Below, piece by piece: positions 1 to 6,742 of a DNA stretch of 8,612 nt. Source of the stretch: Methylococcaceae bacterium UBA662 (lineage in GTDB: Bacteria > Pseudomonadota > Gammaproteobacteria > Methylococcales > Methylomonadaceae); NCBI GenBank assembly GCA_002299425.1, contig DBNW01000033.1, forward strand, positions 1-8,612, given 5' to 3'. A program made the position numbers and the translations under genes. Position 1 is the stretch's first letter, and every line of letters begins with the position of its first letter. The notes below the pieces were generated by a model. That model searched no databases. It worked only from the letters and a program-made list of their open reading frames with translations, and was not told where the DNA came from.

Positions 1-1550
1 TAGCAAGCGGCGTCGGCTTCTTTCAATAAATTGACCGCCGTCCCGCTGGTGTCGTTAATGATCGAAACGCCGATGCTGACGCCGACCGCAAATTGCCGGT
101 TTTCCCAAGCAAAGCGGAAATCGCCTAAGGCATCGCGCAATTTTTCACAGGCAATGCTCGCTTCATGGGCGTTGCAGTCGTACATCAATATGCCGAACTC
201 GTCACCGCCTAAACGGGCGATAAAGTCGTGCCGCCTGATGTGTTTTTTTAACAAGTCAGCAATTTGTCGGAGCATTTCATCGCCGGCTAAGTGCCCACAG
301 GTGTCGTTGACGATTTTAAACTGGTCTAGGTCTAAATAGCACAGAACGTGTTCGGTCGCATCGACACGCACCTGGGCTACGGCTTCCTGCACCGCTCGAT
401 CAAATTCAGTCCGGTTAGCCAGGCCGGTCAGGCTGTCATGGCTGGCTTGGTAGGCGATTTGCGCGTTAAGGGCGTGGGTTTCGGTGACATCTTCGCAAAC
501 CAACAACACACTAGGTTGTTGCAGATCGTTTTCCGTTAGCCGTGCTGCCGCCCTTACCCAAATAATGCGGCCGTTATGGCAAACTTGCCGCAGTTCTTGC
601 TTCAACACCGACAGCGGGTTAGCCAGGCAATCCGCAAGCAATGCCGTGGTTAATGGCAAGTCGTTCGGGTGGATAAAGTCAAAAATACTGCATTCCTGCA
701 AGTCATCAACGGTTAGGCCTAGGTGCTGCGCCGAGGTTTTGTTGGCCGACAGAATGCTCCCGGTTATCGACAAGTTGAACACCATAATCGGGTTGTCGTC
801 GTACAGGGCCAAATAGCGGTTTTTGGCCCTGGTTAAGGCCTGGTTTTGCGCCTGCACCGTAGCGATTAAGTCATTGAAGGCATCTACCAGCAGGCCCAGT
901 TCATCATTGTGGAATTTAGCGGCTCGTAGCGCGTAGTCACGGGTGCTAATGATGACTTTGACTGTATTGGCCAATTGTTTAACCGGCAAGGAAATGAGCC
1001 GGATCAAAGGTGAGAACAGAAAAAATACGGTGGCAAAAATAGCCGTCAGCACCAGGAATATCAGCCCGGTAAAGTTAAGTTTTTGCCAGTAAGCTAAGCT
1101 GAAATCGGCCAAAATCAGCACCGTACCGACCTTGTCCTGTTTGTCTTTTATAGTTTGCACCACCTTCAGCGTGTTGCCGACAAAGCCGCCGCTTACAGGG
1201 TTCAGTCGCTTAGGACATACCCAGAGCGTATCGGGGTGGCGGTGCAATTGGGCAAACACCCGGCCTTTAGCATCGTAAAGGCAGGCGTTTTTGACCGCCG
1301 TCTGCACATTCAGGACGCTGAGGTTTTCCTTGGCTAAATCGGTGTCGTAAAACAGCAAAGCCGCCGTGCTGCGGTTGCCAATCAAAGTGGCCAGGCTGTT
1401 TAAGTCGGCCTCGGCATTTTTTCTAAATTCACGCGTTTCCATGGCAAACAGAATAATTCCGGCTGTCATAAGAGCCATCGCACTGGGAAACAAAATCGTA
1501 AACAACAGCTTGTTTTTAATTGACAGGTTCCGAACAAAAGCGAAGATCAT
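1..1550 (-). CDS. YfiN-like membrane diguanylate cyclase (CHASE8-HAMP-PAS-GGDEF), 3' end outside window
   Basis: A membrane-bound c-di-GMP synthase; 516 codons are visible and the C-terminus lies beyond the left edge. Reading from the ATG at 1550: transmembrane segment about residues 15-37; periplasmic part about 38-157 containing GNRSTAALLFYDTDLA (58-73), typical of the CHASE8 sensor of YfiN/TpbB; second membrane segment about 160-180; HAMP about 181-235; PAS about 246-357; GGDEF domain from about 366 (DSLTGLANR at 372-380). The active-site motif GGDEF is intact at 448-452 and the product-inhibition site RxxD is present at R439/D442, so an active, feedback-controlled cyclase is expected. DLDQFKIVND resembles the GGDEF half of GGDEF-EAL proteins, so an EAL domain may follow, but this cannot be seen. 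The start is fixed by an AGGAG ribosome site and by an ATGA overlap with the yfiR-like gene, its probable regulator. Function is confident; signal and partner are inferred. Confidence 0.93.
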   Translation of the reverse strand, partial: MIFAFVRNLSIKNKLLFTILFPSAMALMTAGIILFAMETREFRKNAEADLNSLATLIGNRSTAALLFYDTDLAKENLSVLNVQTAVKNACLYDAKGRVFAQLHRHPDTLWVCPKRLNPVSGGFVGNTLKVVQTIKDKQDKVGTVLILADFSLAYWQKLNFTGLIFLVLTAIFATVFFLFSPLIRLISLPVKQLANTVKVIISTRDYALRAAKFHNDELGLLVDAFNDLIATVQAQNQALTRAKNRYLALYDDNPIMVFNLSITGSILSANKTSAQHLGLTVDDLQECSIFDFIHPNDLPLTTALLADCLANPLSVLKQELRQVCHNGRIIWVRAAARLTENDLQQPSVLLVCEDVTETHALNAQIAYQASHDSLTGLANRTEFDRAVQEAVAQVRVDATEHVLCYLDLDQFKIVNDTCGHLAGDEMLRQIADLLKKHIRRHDFIARLGGDEFGILMYDCNAHEASIACEKLRDALGDFRFAWENRQFAVGVSIGVSIINDTSGTAVNLLKEADAAC

Positions 1551-2122
1551 GGAGACTCCTGCGCAATGATCTCAGCGACTTCGAGCAGCTTGGCACTGAT
1601 TTTGATCTGGCTGTTTTGGACCGCCGTTAAATTGATCAACAGCTTAATGCGGCCTCCGCGCTGGATAAACTCAACCATACCTCCGGTCTCGGCAAAATTA
1701 ACCCGTTCCCCAACCGTTAAGGTGGCCTGTGCAGAAATCAACGGCGAGGCCGGAGTAGCGGAAAAAAGGATATGGCAGAGACTAGGGGCGATGCCGTCAT
1801 TCGGGCCGACGTGCTCACGCACACGGAACACTTTGATGGGCCGGGACAGCACTGTCCGTTGCTCAATCGGGTCTATCAGGTTGCCGAATGGGTCGTCCCC
1901 GACAATGCACACATTAAACGTCGGGGAGCTGTCGGTCGGCCAGGTGATAAACCGAGTGAAGTTGTAAAGGTAGGCCGCTTTTATTTTGTATTCGTTAGAG
2001 TCTTCAAGCGCAAGCACTCGCAGCGACCAGGCCAGGAAAACCAGACCCACGGCCAGCCAGATAGTAACGCGGCCACCAGCGGATTTAACAAAAAGGTGGC
2101 TTGGGGTGTGGTGGGAAAGCAC
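1547..2122 (-). CDS. YfiR family (DUF4154) periplasmic protein, probable repressor of the adjacent cyclase
   Basis: Small exported protein of the YfiR/DUF4154 family. In Pseudomonas aeruginosa YfiR sits in the periplasm and holds the diguanylate cyclase YfiN inactive. With the GTG start used here it has 191 residues, the usual family size. A hydrophobic signal segment (about residues 21-38, ending RVLA) is followed by KAAYLYNFTRFITWP (48-62), the family hallmark, then NVCIVGDDPFG (70-80), SLCHILFS (114-121) and a C-terminal stretch with GGMVEFIQRGGRIKLLINL. Cysteines C72 and C116 match the positions of conserved family cysteines that can form a disulfide. The stop overlaps the cyclase ATG (ATGA), which supports a regulator-enzyme pair. 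The start is uncertain: the frame stays open into the aminopeptidase gene (ATG codons at 2221 and 2257). I chose GTG 2122 because it is the only common start giving a normal signal peptide after the aminopeptidase stop, but it has no clear ribosome site. Confidence 0.85.
   Translation of the reverse strand: MLSHHTPSHLFVKSAGGRVTIWLAVGLVFLAWSLRVLALEDSNEYKIKAAYLYNFTRFITWPTDSSPTFNVCIVGDDPFGNLIDPIEQRTVLSRPIKVFRVREHVGPNDGIAPSLCHILFSATPASPLISAQATLTVGERVNFAETGGMVEFIQRGGRIKLLINLTAVQNSQIKISAKLLEVAEIIAQESP
1556..1560 (-). promoter_or_regulatory. Ribosome binding site of the diguanylate cyclase
   Basis: On the minus strand AGGAG lies 5 bases before the ATG at 1550. It sits inside the last codons of the upstream yfiR-like gene. 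It is the strongest Shine-Dalgarno sequence in the minus-strand operon, so the cyclase probably has its own initiation in addition to translational coupling through the ATGA overlap. Confidence 0.75.
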
Positions 2123-2163
2123 GCTGGGGGTGTGTTCGCTCCGAACTTGGCAGGGCGGTGGGC

Positions 2164-3474
2164 CTAATGCCGGCAGGTAAAAAATGTTTTCAATACCCGA
2201 ATCAGATAATGGTGGTCCCATACCCCGGCACTCTCCCTGATGCTGTGCATGGCCCACAGGGGGCTGCCAACATCAACCGATCGGATGCCTAGTTTTGCGG
2301 CAGTGATGGGACCGATGGTGCTGCCGCAGGGCATGTCGCAGCGGTGAGCGTAGTATTGATAGGGGACTTCGGCGTACTGACACCAGTTAGCAAAAAGTGC
2401 CGATGAAACACTCTCGGAGCTGTACCTTTGGCCGGCGTGGGTTTTTATCACCACGCCGTTGTTGACGACAACCTTATGGTTTTCATCAAAAGCCAGGGGA
2501 AAGTTAGGCTGGTAGGCATGAGCCATGTCGGCACTGATGAAAAAGCTACGCGCTCGCATCTGTTGATACGCTTGTTTGCCCGCGTCGGTGGCTTCGGCAA
2601 TTGTGCTCAATACGTCGGGCAAAAAATTGCTGTCCGCACCTTTTGCACTTTCGCTGCCGACTTCTTCATGGTCGAAAAAGGCGCACACCAACGTGGCCTC
2701 GGGTGCCAAAACGGAGCACTCCAACAAAGCCGACAAGCCCGCGTGGCAGGAGGCTAAATTATCCAGTTGGCTATCGGCAATGAACTCTTGCTGGCCGCCC
2801 CAAAACACGCCTTTTTGGGTGTCATACACGTTTAAGTCCCAAGACAGAAGGGTTTCAGCCTTGATACCGAAGTGCCGTTGCAACAACTCAGCAAAATACA
2901 GTGCGGGCAACTGCTTTTCTACGGCAGCCGCTAACAACAACGGCAATTCGCTGTGTTTTTGCAATTTAAGGCCGTCGTCATTGACAGTGCGGTTCAAGTG
3001 TATGGGTAAATTAGGTAGCCTGAGTAGGGCCTGGTCGAACCGAACCAGGCAGGTTGTTACGCCACCTTGGTGGTTTTTATGGCTGATTCGTCCAGCCAGG
3101 CTTAAATCCCGGTCGGTAAATGTTGCTAAGATGGGGCTGCCATAAATATCGACGTTAAGCCTTATCCAGTTTTCTGCAATCCCTGCCGCATTCGGCTTAA
3201 GGCGCAAGCCCGGGGAGTCGGTATGGGCACCGACTATTTTAAAACCCGTGTCTGTCAGAGAGCGGCTACCCAAAACAAAAATAATGATCGAAGAGTCATC
3301 CCGGACAACGTAATAACGCCCGCCCGGTTGCAATGGCCAACACGCCGTTTCCTCCAGGTGGGTAAAATTTAGGCTTGCTAGGCGTTGCTTAAGGGTGGCA
3401 ATGGCATGCCAAGGGCTGGGGCTGGCATCAATGAAATCGAGCAGATCTTGAGCCTGTGTTGTTGCTGCGCTCAT
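2164..3474 (-). CDS. apeB: M18 family aminopeptidase (ApeB type)
   Basis: Cytosolic zinc aminopeptidase of family M18, removing N-terminal residues (aspartyl/glutamyl or neutral, depending on the member) from peptides. At 436 residues it has the normal bacterial length. The two-metal site of clan MH is intact: H84 in GAHTDSPGL, D238 in DSQLDN, the catalytic and metal acidic pair E270-E271 in DHEEVGS, D316 in SADMAHA, and H410 in MHSIRE. The N-terminal LLDFIDASPSPWHA (11-24) is typical of this family, as is WGGQQEFIADSQLDNL. There is no signal peptide. The ATG overlaps the msrB stop by four bases (ATGA at 3471-3474) with no evident ribosome site, so translation is probably coupled to msrB. It probably takes part in general peptide turnover; no functional tie to the c-di-GMP genes downstream is shown beyond operon structure. 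Confidence 0.95.
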   Translation of the reverse strand: MSAATTQAQDLLDFIDASPSPWHAIATLKQRLASLNFTHLEETACWPLQPGGRYYVVRDDSSIIIFVLGSRSLTDTGFKIVGAHTDSPGLRLKPNAAGIAENWIRLNVDIYGSPILATFTDRDLSLAGRISHKNHQGGVTTCLVRFDQALLRLPNLPIHLNRTVNDDGLKLQKHSELPLLLAAAVEKQLPALYFAELLQRHFGIKAETLLSWDLNVYDTQKGVFWGGQQEFIADSQLDNLASCHAGLSALLECSVLAPEATLVCAFFDHEEVGSESAKGADSNFLPDVLSTIAEATDAGKQAYQQMRARSFFISADMAHAYQPNFPLAFDENHKVVVNNGVVIKTHAGQRYSSESVSSALFANWCQYAEVPYQYYAHRCDMPCGSTIGPITAAKLGIRSVDVGSPLWAMHSIRESAGVWDHHYLIRVLKTFFTCRH

Positions 3475-3869
3475 GAGGGCTGCAAGTCTAAGGCGGCAGA
3501 ATTGATACAGTAACGCAGTCCGGTCGGCTCGGGTCCGTCGCTAAAAACATGGCCTAAATGCGAGCCGCAGGTTGTGCAGGCTACCTCAATCCGGCGCATA
3601 CCGTGGCGGGTGTCGAGATGTTCGGTGATAGAGCCAGCCGCCATGGCGGCCCAGAAACTGGGCCAGCCGGAACCGGAATCGTATTTGGTCGCCGAATTGA
3701 ACAAGGCCGCGCCACAACAGACACAACGGTAGATACCCGGTGTCTTGCAATCCGTGTATTGGCCGGTAAACGCAGGTTCCGTGCCTTTAAGTCGGCAAAT
3801 GGCAAATTGCTCTGGAGTGAGTTTATCTTGCCAGCCTTGCAAATCGCCGTTGCCGCCACCGCCCGCCAT
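3471..3869 (-). CDS. msrB: Peptide-methionine (R)-S-oxide reductase MsrB
   Basis: Reduces the R form of methionine sulfoxide in oxidised proteins, regenerated by thioredoxin. With the ATG at 3869 the protein has 132 residues and no export signal, so it acts in the cytosol. Structural zinc is held by C49-x-x-C52 and C98-x-x-C101. The substrate region GWPSF (68-72) and the catalytic cysteine C121 in RYCINSAAL are present. The usual resolving cysteine in the GCGWP motif is replaced by serine (GSGWP, S67); C25 in AICRLKGTEPAF is at the place where some MsrB proteins, such as that of Xanthomonas, carry an alternative resolving cysteine. A GTG 45 bases upstream (3914) is in frame, but the ATG has a GGGAG ribosome site and a promoter-like element lies between the two, so the shorter form is favoured. 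First gene of the four-gene minus-strand operon. Confidence 0.95.
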   Translation of the reverse strand: MAGGGGNGDLQGWQDKLTPEQFAICRLKGTEPAFTGQYTDCKTPGIYRCVCCGAALFNSATKYDSGSGWPSFWAAMAAGSITEHLDTRHGMRRIEVACTTCGSHLGHVFSDGPEPTGLRYCINSAALDLQPS

Positions 3870-3876
3870 TGTCACA

Positions 3877-3881
3877 CTCCC
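3877..3881 (-). promoter_or_regulatory. Ribosome binding site deciding the msrB start
   Basis: On the minus strand GGGAG lies seven bases before the ATG at 3869. The competing in-frame GTG at 3914 has no comparable site, so this element decides the start in favour of the 132-residue MsrB. Confidence 0.7.
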
Positions 3882-3897
3882 GCCAATTAGAGCTGCT

Positions 3898-3925
3898 ATT
3901 CTACATCCAGACACACCGCAACCAA
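3898..3925 (-). promoter_or_regulatory. Possible sigma-70 promoter of the msrB operon
   Basis: On the minus strand a -35-like TTGGTT (3925-3920) and a -10-like TAGAAT (3903-3898) are separated by 16 bases. The -10 matches five of six consensus bases; the -35 is poor (three of six). Transcription would start near 3892 and leave a leader of about 22 bases before the msrB ATG. Found by eye in the only divergent gap; not proven. Confidence 0.4.
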
Positions 3926-3987
3926 AAAACTCTTTGCCCTCAGTTACCAGTGCGTCACAGCTTTTCTGGTGTCCTTTAAGAAATCCA

Positions 3988-4015
3988 TTGCATGTCTACT
4001 AACGTTTTGTAAAAA
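3988..4015 (+). promoter_or_regulatory. Possible sigma-70 promoter of the lipoprotein gene
   Basis: TTGCAT (3988-3993) and TAAAAA (4010-4015) are spaced by 16 bases and lie about 40 bases before the lipoprotein ATG, in an AT-rich stretch unlike the surrounding coding DNA. Both boxes match only four of six consensus bases. It faces away from the msrB promoter candidate, with about 60 bases between them, so the two could share regulation. Confidence 0.35.
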
Positions 4016-4055
4016 TTAAACTCTTTTTTAACCTGCTTTTGGAGAAACGTGGATT

Positions 4056-4376
4056 ATGCAGATTTTTTCAACCGTAATCGGCCGTTGGGTCGGTCTGGCG
4101 TTGCCTTTGGCATTGGCGGCTTGCGCCACCGAAAAGCCGCCGGTGGCTACGGCTCTCCCGGTCACCCCGGTGTTGTCATCGGATGCCATCTTGCGGCAAA
4201 GCCAAGGCATGGCCCATCTTAGCGAACGCCTGAAAACCGGCGAAAGTATGATCGAACAAGGTAACGCGACGGTGCGGGAAGGTCAGACCAAAATCGACGA
4301 GGGCAACCGCCTGATTGATGAGGGTAGAAAAATCAAGCGCGAAGCCGAAGACAGCTACCGTAACATCAGGAACTAA
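4056..4376 (+). CDS. Predicted outer-membrane lipoprotein with glycine-heptad helix
   Basis: A 106-residue protein I do not recognise as a named family. Residues 1-22 form a signal peptide ending in the lipobox L20-A21-A22-C23, so C23 should be lipidated by the Lgt/LspA pathway; alanine at +2 favours sorting to the outer membrane. A proline/alanine/valine linker (about 28-40) follows, then a charged helical segment. In it glycine recurs exactly every seven residues (G62, G69, G76, G83, G90; A97 continues the phase), within units of the form xIxEGxx such as MIEQGNA, KIDEGNR and LIDEGRK. This suggests a helix or coiled coil with one small-residue stripe, perhaps for self-association or packing against a surface. 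A GGAG ribosome site lies 11 bases before the ATG. It has its own promoter candidate and is followed by 154 bases of gap before ccmG, so it seems monocistronic or leads the cytochrome operon. Function unknown. Confidence 0.85.
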   Translation: MQIFSTVIGRWVGLALPLALAACATEKPPVATALPVTPVLSSDAILRQSQGMAHLSERLKTGESMIEQGNATVREGQTKIDEGNRLIDEGRKIKREAEDSYRNIRN

Positions 4377-4530
4377 GCCTGGAAACCCAGGTGTCCTCAG
4401 CCTTAAGAAGCCGCCCATTTGAGCAACCAAAACGGCTGTCAGGTGCCTTAAAACTGACCGTGCCGGGACTTGAATGGGACCAGCCTAGCGGCCCTTAACC
4501 AACCGGCAACACTGCCCGCACACACCGCCC

Positions 4531-5064
4531 ATGCTGAAATACCTTGTTCCACTGCTCGCATTCCTAGTTCTTGCAGTGTTCCTCGCTGTGGGTCTAGGCC
4601 TTAATCCTCGGGACATTCCCTCGCCATTAATCGGTAAGCCGGCGCCGCAGTTTTCCGCCCCAACACTGCACGATCCTACAGAAAACTTTTCCCCCGCCGT
4701 TCTTAAAGGCCAGGTATGGCTGTTCAATGTTTGGGCCTCTTGGTGCGTTTCGTGCCGGGGTGAGCATCCGCTGTTGAACAAACTGAAGCGGCAAAAGTCT
4801 GTACCCATCGTTGGCCTTAACTACAAAGACGACCCTGAAGCAGCCAAAAATTGGCTAAATCTGTTAGGCAACCCTTACACCGTCAGCGTCATGGATCAAG
4901 AAGGCCGTATCGGTATCGACTTTGGCGTTTATGGCGTACCGGAGACTTTTGTTATCGACAAACAAGGCCGCATTCGCCATAAACTCACCGGGCCGTTATC
5001 GCCGGAATTTATCGAATCCGTTTTGCTGCCCTTAGTCAGTCAACTGCAAGCAGAGCCGCAATGA
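4531..5064 (+). CDS. ccmG: Cytochrome c maturation thioredoxin-like protein CcmG (DsbE)
   Basis: Membrane-anchored periplasmic thiol reductase that reduces the apocytochrome (or CcmH) disulfide so haem can be attached. It has 177 residues, the family norm. Residues 5-24 form an uncleaved N-terminal membrane anchor; a thioredoxin fold follows with the active site W71-C72-V-S-C75 in NVWASWCVSCRGEHP, the family stretch GLNYKDDPEAAKNWL (95-109), and the cis-proline loop GVYGVPETF (132-140, P137), where the acidic E138 is typical of CcmG. The ATG at 4531 is the first start after an in-frame stop (4486-4488) but lacks a ribosome site. The preceding 154 bases (4377-4530) hold no gene and no convincing promoter; only a 5-base-pair hairpin at 4378-4391 without a U run. 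ccmA-ccmF, often found directly upstream, are absent here. The stop overlaps ccmH (ATGA). Confidence 0.96.
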   Translation: MLKYLVPLLAFLVLAVFLAVGLGLNPRDIPSPLIGKPAPQFSAPTLHDPTENFSPAVLKGQVWLFNVWASWCVSCRGEHPLLNKLKRQKSVPIVGLNYKDDPEAAKNWLNLLGNPYTVSVMDQEGRIGIDFGVYGVPETFVIDKQGRIRHKLTGPLSPEFIESVLLPLVSQLQAEPQ

Positions 5065-5525
5065 AACACTTTTTGCTAACCATTTTATGGCTGCCGTTGA
5101 TGGCCATGGCCGCCATCGAATCCCGCCAATTTGATACCCCCGAGCAACAAGCCGTTTATGAAAGCCTGACCAACGAGCTGCGCTGTCTGGTTTGTCAAAA
5201 CCAGACCATCGCCGACTCCAATGCCGAATTGGCCGGCGATTTGCGTCGGCAAGTCTACGAAATGCTCGAACAAGGCCGCTCCCGTGACGAAATTGTGCAG
5301 TTCATGACCGACCGTTACGGCGATTTTGTGTTGTACAACCCGCCGTTAAAAACCCAAACGCTGCTGTTGTGGTGGGGCCCTGGGCTTTTTTTGTTGGCTG
5401 GCATCGGTGCGGCGGTTTGGGTTATCCGGCGCAAAAAATCCGTTACACGCCCTGAAACAGATCCCGCACAAACCGAAAAACTGGCGCAAATCCGCCGTTT
5501 GATGGACACCGGTGAGCAGTCTTGA
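5061..5525 (+). CDS. ccmH: Cytochrome c maturation protein CcmH (CycL type)
   Basis: Membrane-anchored periplasmic thiol protein that works with CcmG, CcmI and CcmF in preparing apocytochrome c CxxCH motifs for haem ligation. In its 154 residues are a signal peptide (about 1-17, ending AMA), the signature L40-R-C42-L-V-C45-QNQTIADSNAELAGDLR with the redox-active LRCxxC pair, the conserved MTDRYGDFVLYNPP (82-95), and a single membrane helix at about 100-122 followed by RRKK, which places the tail in the cytosol. This is the short CcmH without the fused TPR domain of Escherichia coli; that part is the next gene, ccmI. Its ATG overlaps the ccmG stop and its TGA overlaps the ccmI start, indicating coupled translation. 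Confidence 0.97.
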   Translation: MKHFLLTILWLPLMAMAAIESRQFDTPEQQAVYESLTNELRCLVCQNQTIADSNAELAGDLRRQVYEMLEQGRSRDEIVQFMTDRYGDFVLYNPPLKTQTLLLWWGPGLFLLAGIGAAVWVIRRKKSVTRPETDPAQTEKLAQIRRLMDTGEQS

Positions 5526-6742
5526 TCTTTTATTTTTTGCTTTTTGCCGGGCTGATGGTGGCGGTGGCCTTGGCGATCATTCTGCCGCCGCTGTGGCGGC
5601 AACCCCCTATCCTCGACGACGATGCCGACGAACGCAACCTGACTATCGCTAGGCAACGTCTCCGTGAATTGGACGACTGTGTGCAGGCAGGTGCGTTAAG
5701 CCAAGCGGATTACGCCAGCCAGCGCAGCGAGCTGGAACTGACCTTAAGCGACGATTTAGCCGTCGGCAAACCCCCATCGGCAAAACCGGCCGGGCGTTGG
5801 CTGGCCTATTGCTTGGTTCTGGCAATACCGCTGGTGTCTGCTGGTTTATACGCCCAGCTTGGCCATTTCCAAGCTATTGAGCCTACCCCGGCAATGCTCG
5901 GCAGTCCAGCCAGTACGCCGAGCCTAGCCGACATCGAAAACATGGTTGGCAAACTGGCACTGCGGATGCAGGCTAACCCTGACGACAGCCAAGGCTGGCT
6001 CATGCTGGGTAAATCCTACAAACACTTGCAGCAACACGCCAAAGCGGCGGAGGCATTCAGACAGGCTTACCGGCTGTTAGGCGAGCAAGCAGATGTTTTA
6101 TTGTTGTACGCTGACGCACTGGCTTTGGTCAATAACGGGCAATTAGCGGGTGAGCCGGCCGACTTAATCGCCAAGGCGCTCAAACTAGAACCGCAGAACG
6201 CCTCGGCCCTGTGGCTGGCGGGTATGGCCAAAGCACAGGCGGGTGACAGCACCGCCGCTGCCGGCATTTGGCAGAAATTGGCGGGTTTATTGCCGCCCGG
6301 CTCGCCAGAGCAACAGGAAGTGCACGGTTTGTTAGCGCAAATCGGAGCAGCACCCAACACGGCAAGCCCTGCATCTGAGGCGCAAACCAGACAGGCCGCC
6401 AGCATCCGCATCCACGTCAGCCTAGCACCCGAGCTAAGAAACAGATCCCGGCCCGGTGACAGTGTTTTTATTTATGCCCAGGCGTTATCCGGCGCAAAAA
6501 TGCCGCTGGCCATCGTCCACAAGACCGTCGCCAACCTGCCGCTGACGGTCACGCTGTCCGACGCCCAAGCCATGATGCCGCACCTGAAATTGTCCAATTT
6601 TGCTGAAGTCAAGCTGTTAGCGCGAGTCACTCAATCCGGTGCCGCCGCTGCTCAAGCGGGTGATTTGTTAGGGAGCATCGACGTTGTGGCGGTCACCGAT
6701 AAAACCCCGCACACGCTAGTGATCGACACGGTCGTCGAATGA
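5522..6742 (+). CDS. ccmI: Cytochrome c maturation chaperone CcmI (CycH)
   Basis: Apocytochrome c chaperone of the haem ligation complex: two membrane helices (about 1-24 and 93-112) flank a cytosolic loop with the charged segment RQRLRELDDCVQAGALSQADY (44-64) typical of CcmI, followed by a periplasmic TPR region (about 142-270, with NPDDSQGWLMLGKSYKHL at 152-169) that binds apocytochrome C-termini, and a C-terminal domain (about 293-405) seen in gammaproteobacterial CcmI. At 406 residues it is of normal size. The start is TTG inside TTGA overlapping the ccmH stop, with GGTGAG five bases upstream; an ATG at 5555 would cut the first membrane helix and is less likely. The TGA overlaps the hemN ATG. 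C-terminal domain assignment is by similarity of layout and is less certain than the TPR part. Confidence 0.93.
   Translation: MIFYFLLFAGLMVAVALAIILPPLWRQPPILDDDADERNLTIARQRLRELDDCVQAGALSQADYASQRSELELTLSDDLAVGKPPSAKPAGRWLAYCLVLAIPLVSAGLYAQLGHFQAIEPTPAMLGSPASTPSLADIENMVGKLALRMQANPDDSQGWLMLGKSYKHLQQHAKAAEAFRQAYRLLGEQADVLLLYADALALVNNGQLAGEPADLIAKALKLEPQNASALWLAGMAKAQAGDSTAAAGIWQKLAGLLPPGSPEQQEVHGLLAQIGAAPNTASPASEAQTRQAASIRIHVSLAPELRNRSRPGDSVFIYAQALSGAKMPLAIVHKTVANLPLTVTLSDAQAMMPHLKLSNFAEVKLLARVTQSGAAAAQAGDLLGSIDVVAVTDKTPHTLVIDTVVE

Noticed and set aside
31..816. Open reading frames on the plus strand across the cyclase gene
   Set aside because: They lie opposite a continuous minus-strand frame with unmistakable GGDEF, PAS and HAMP motifs and show no family features of their own.
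3870..3914. Longer MsrB starting at GTG 3914
   Set aside because: No ribosome site, residues absent from typical MsrB, and a promoter-like -10 box lies between it and the ATG that has a GGGAG site.
4378..4391. Hairpin after the lipoprotein gene as a terminator
   Set aside because: The stem has only five base pairs and no T run follows on the plus strand.
4470..4500. TTGAAT as a -35 box for a ccmG promoter
   Set aside because: No acceptable -10 box lies at 16-18 bases; the sequence there is GC-rich.
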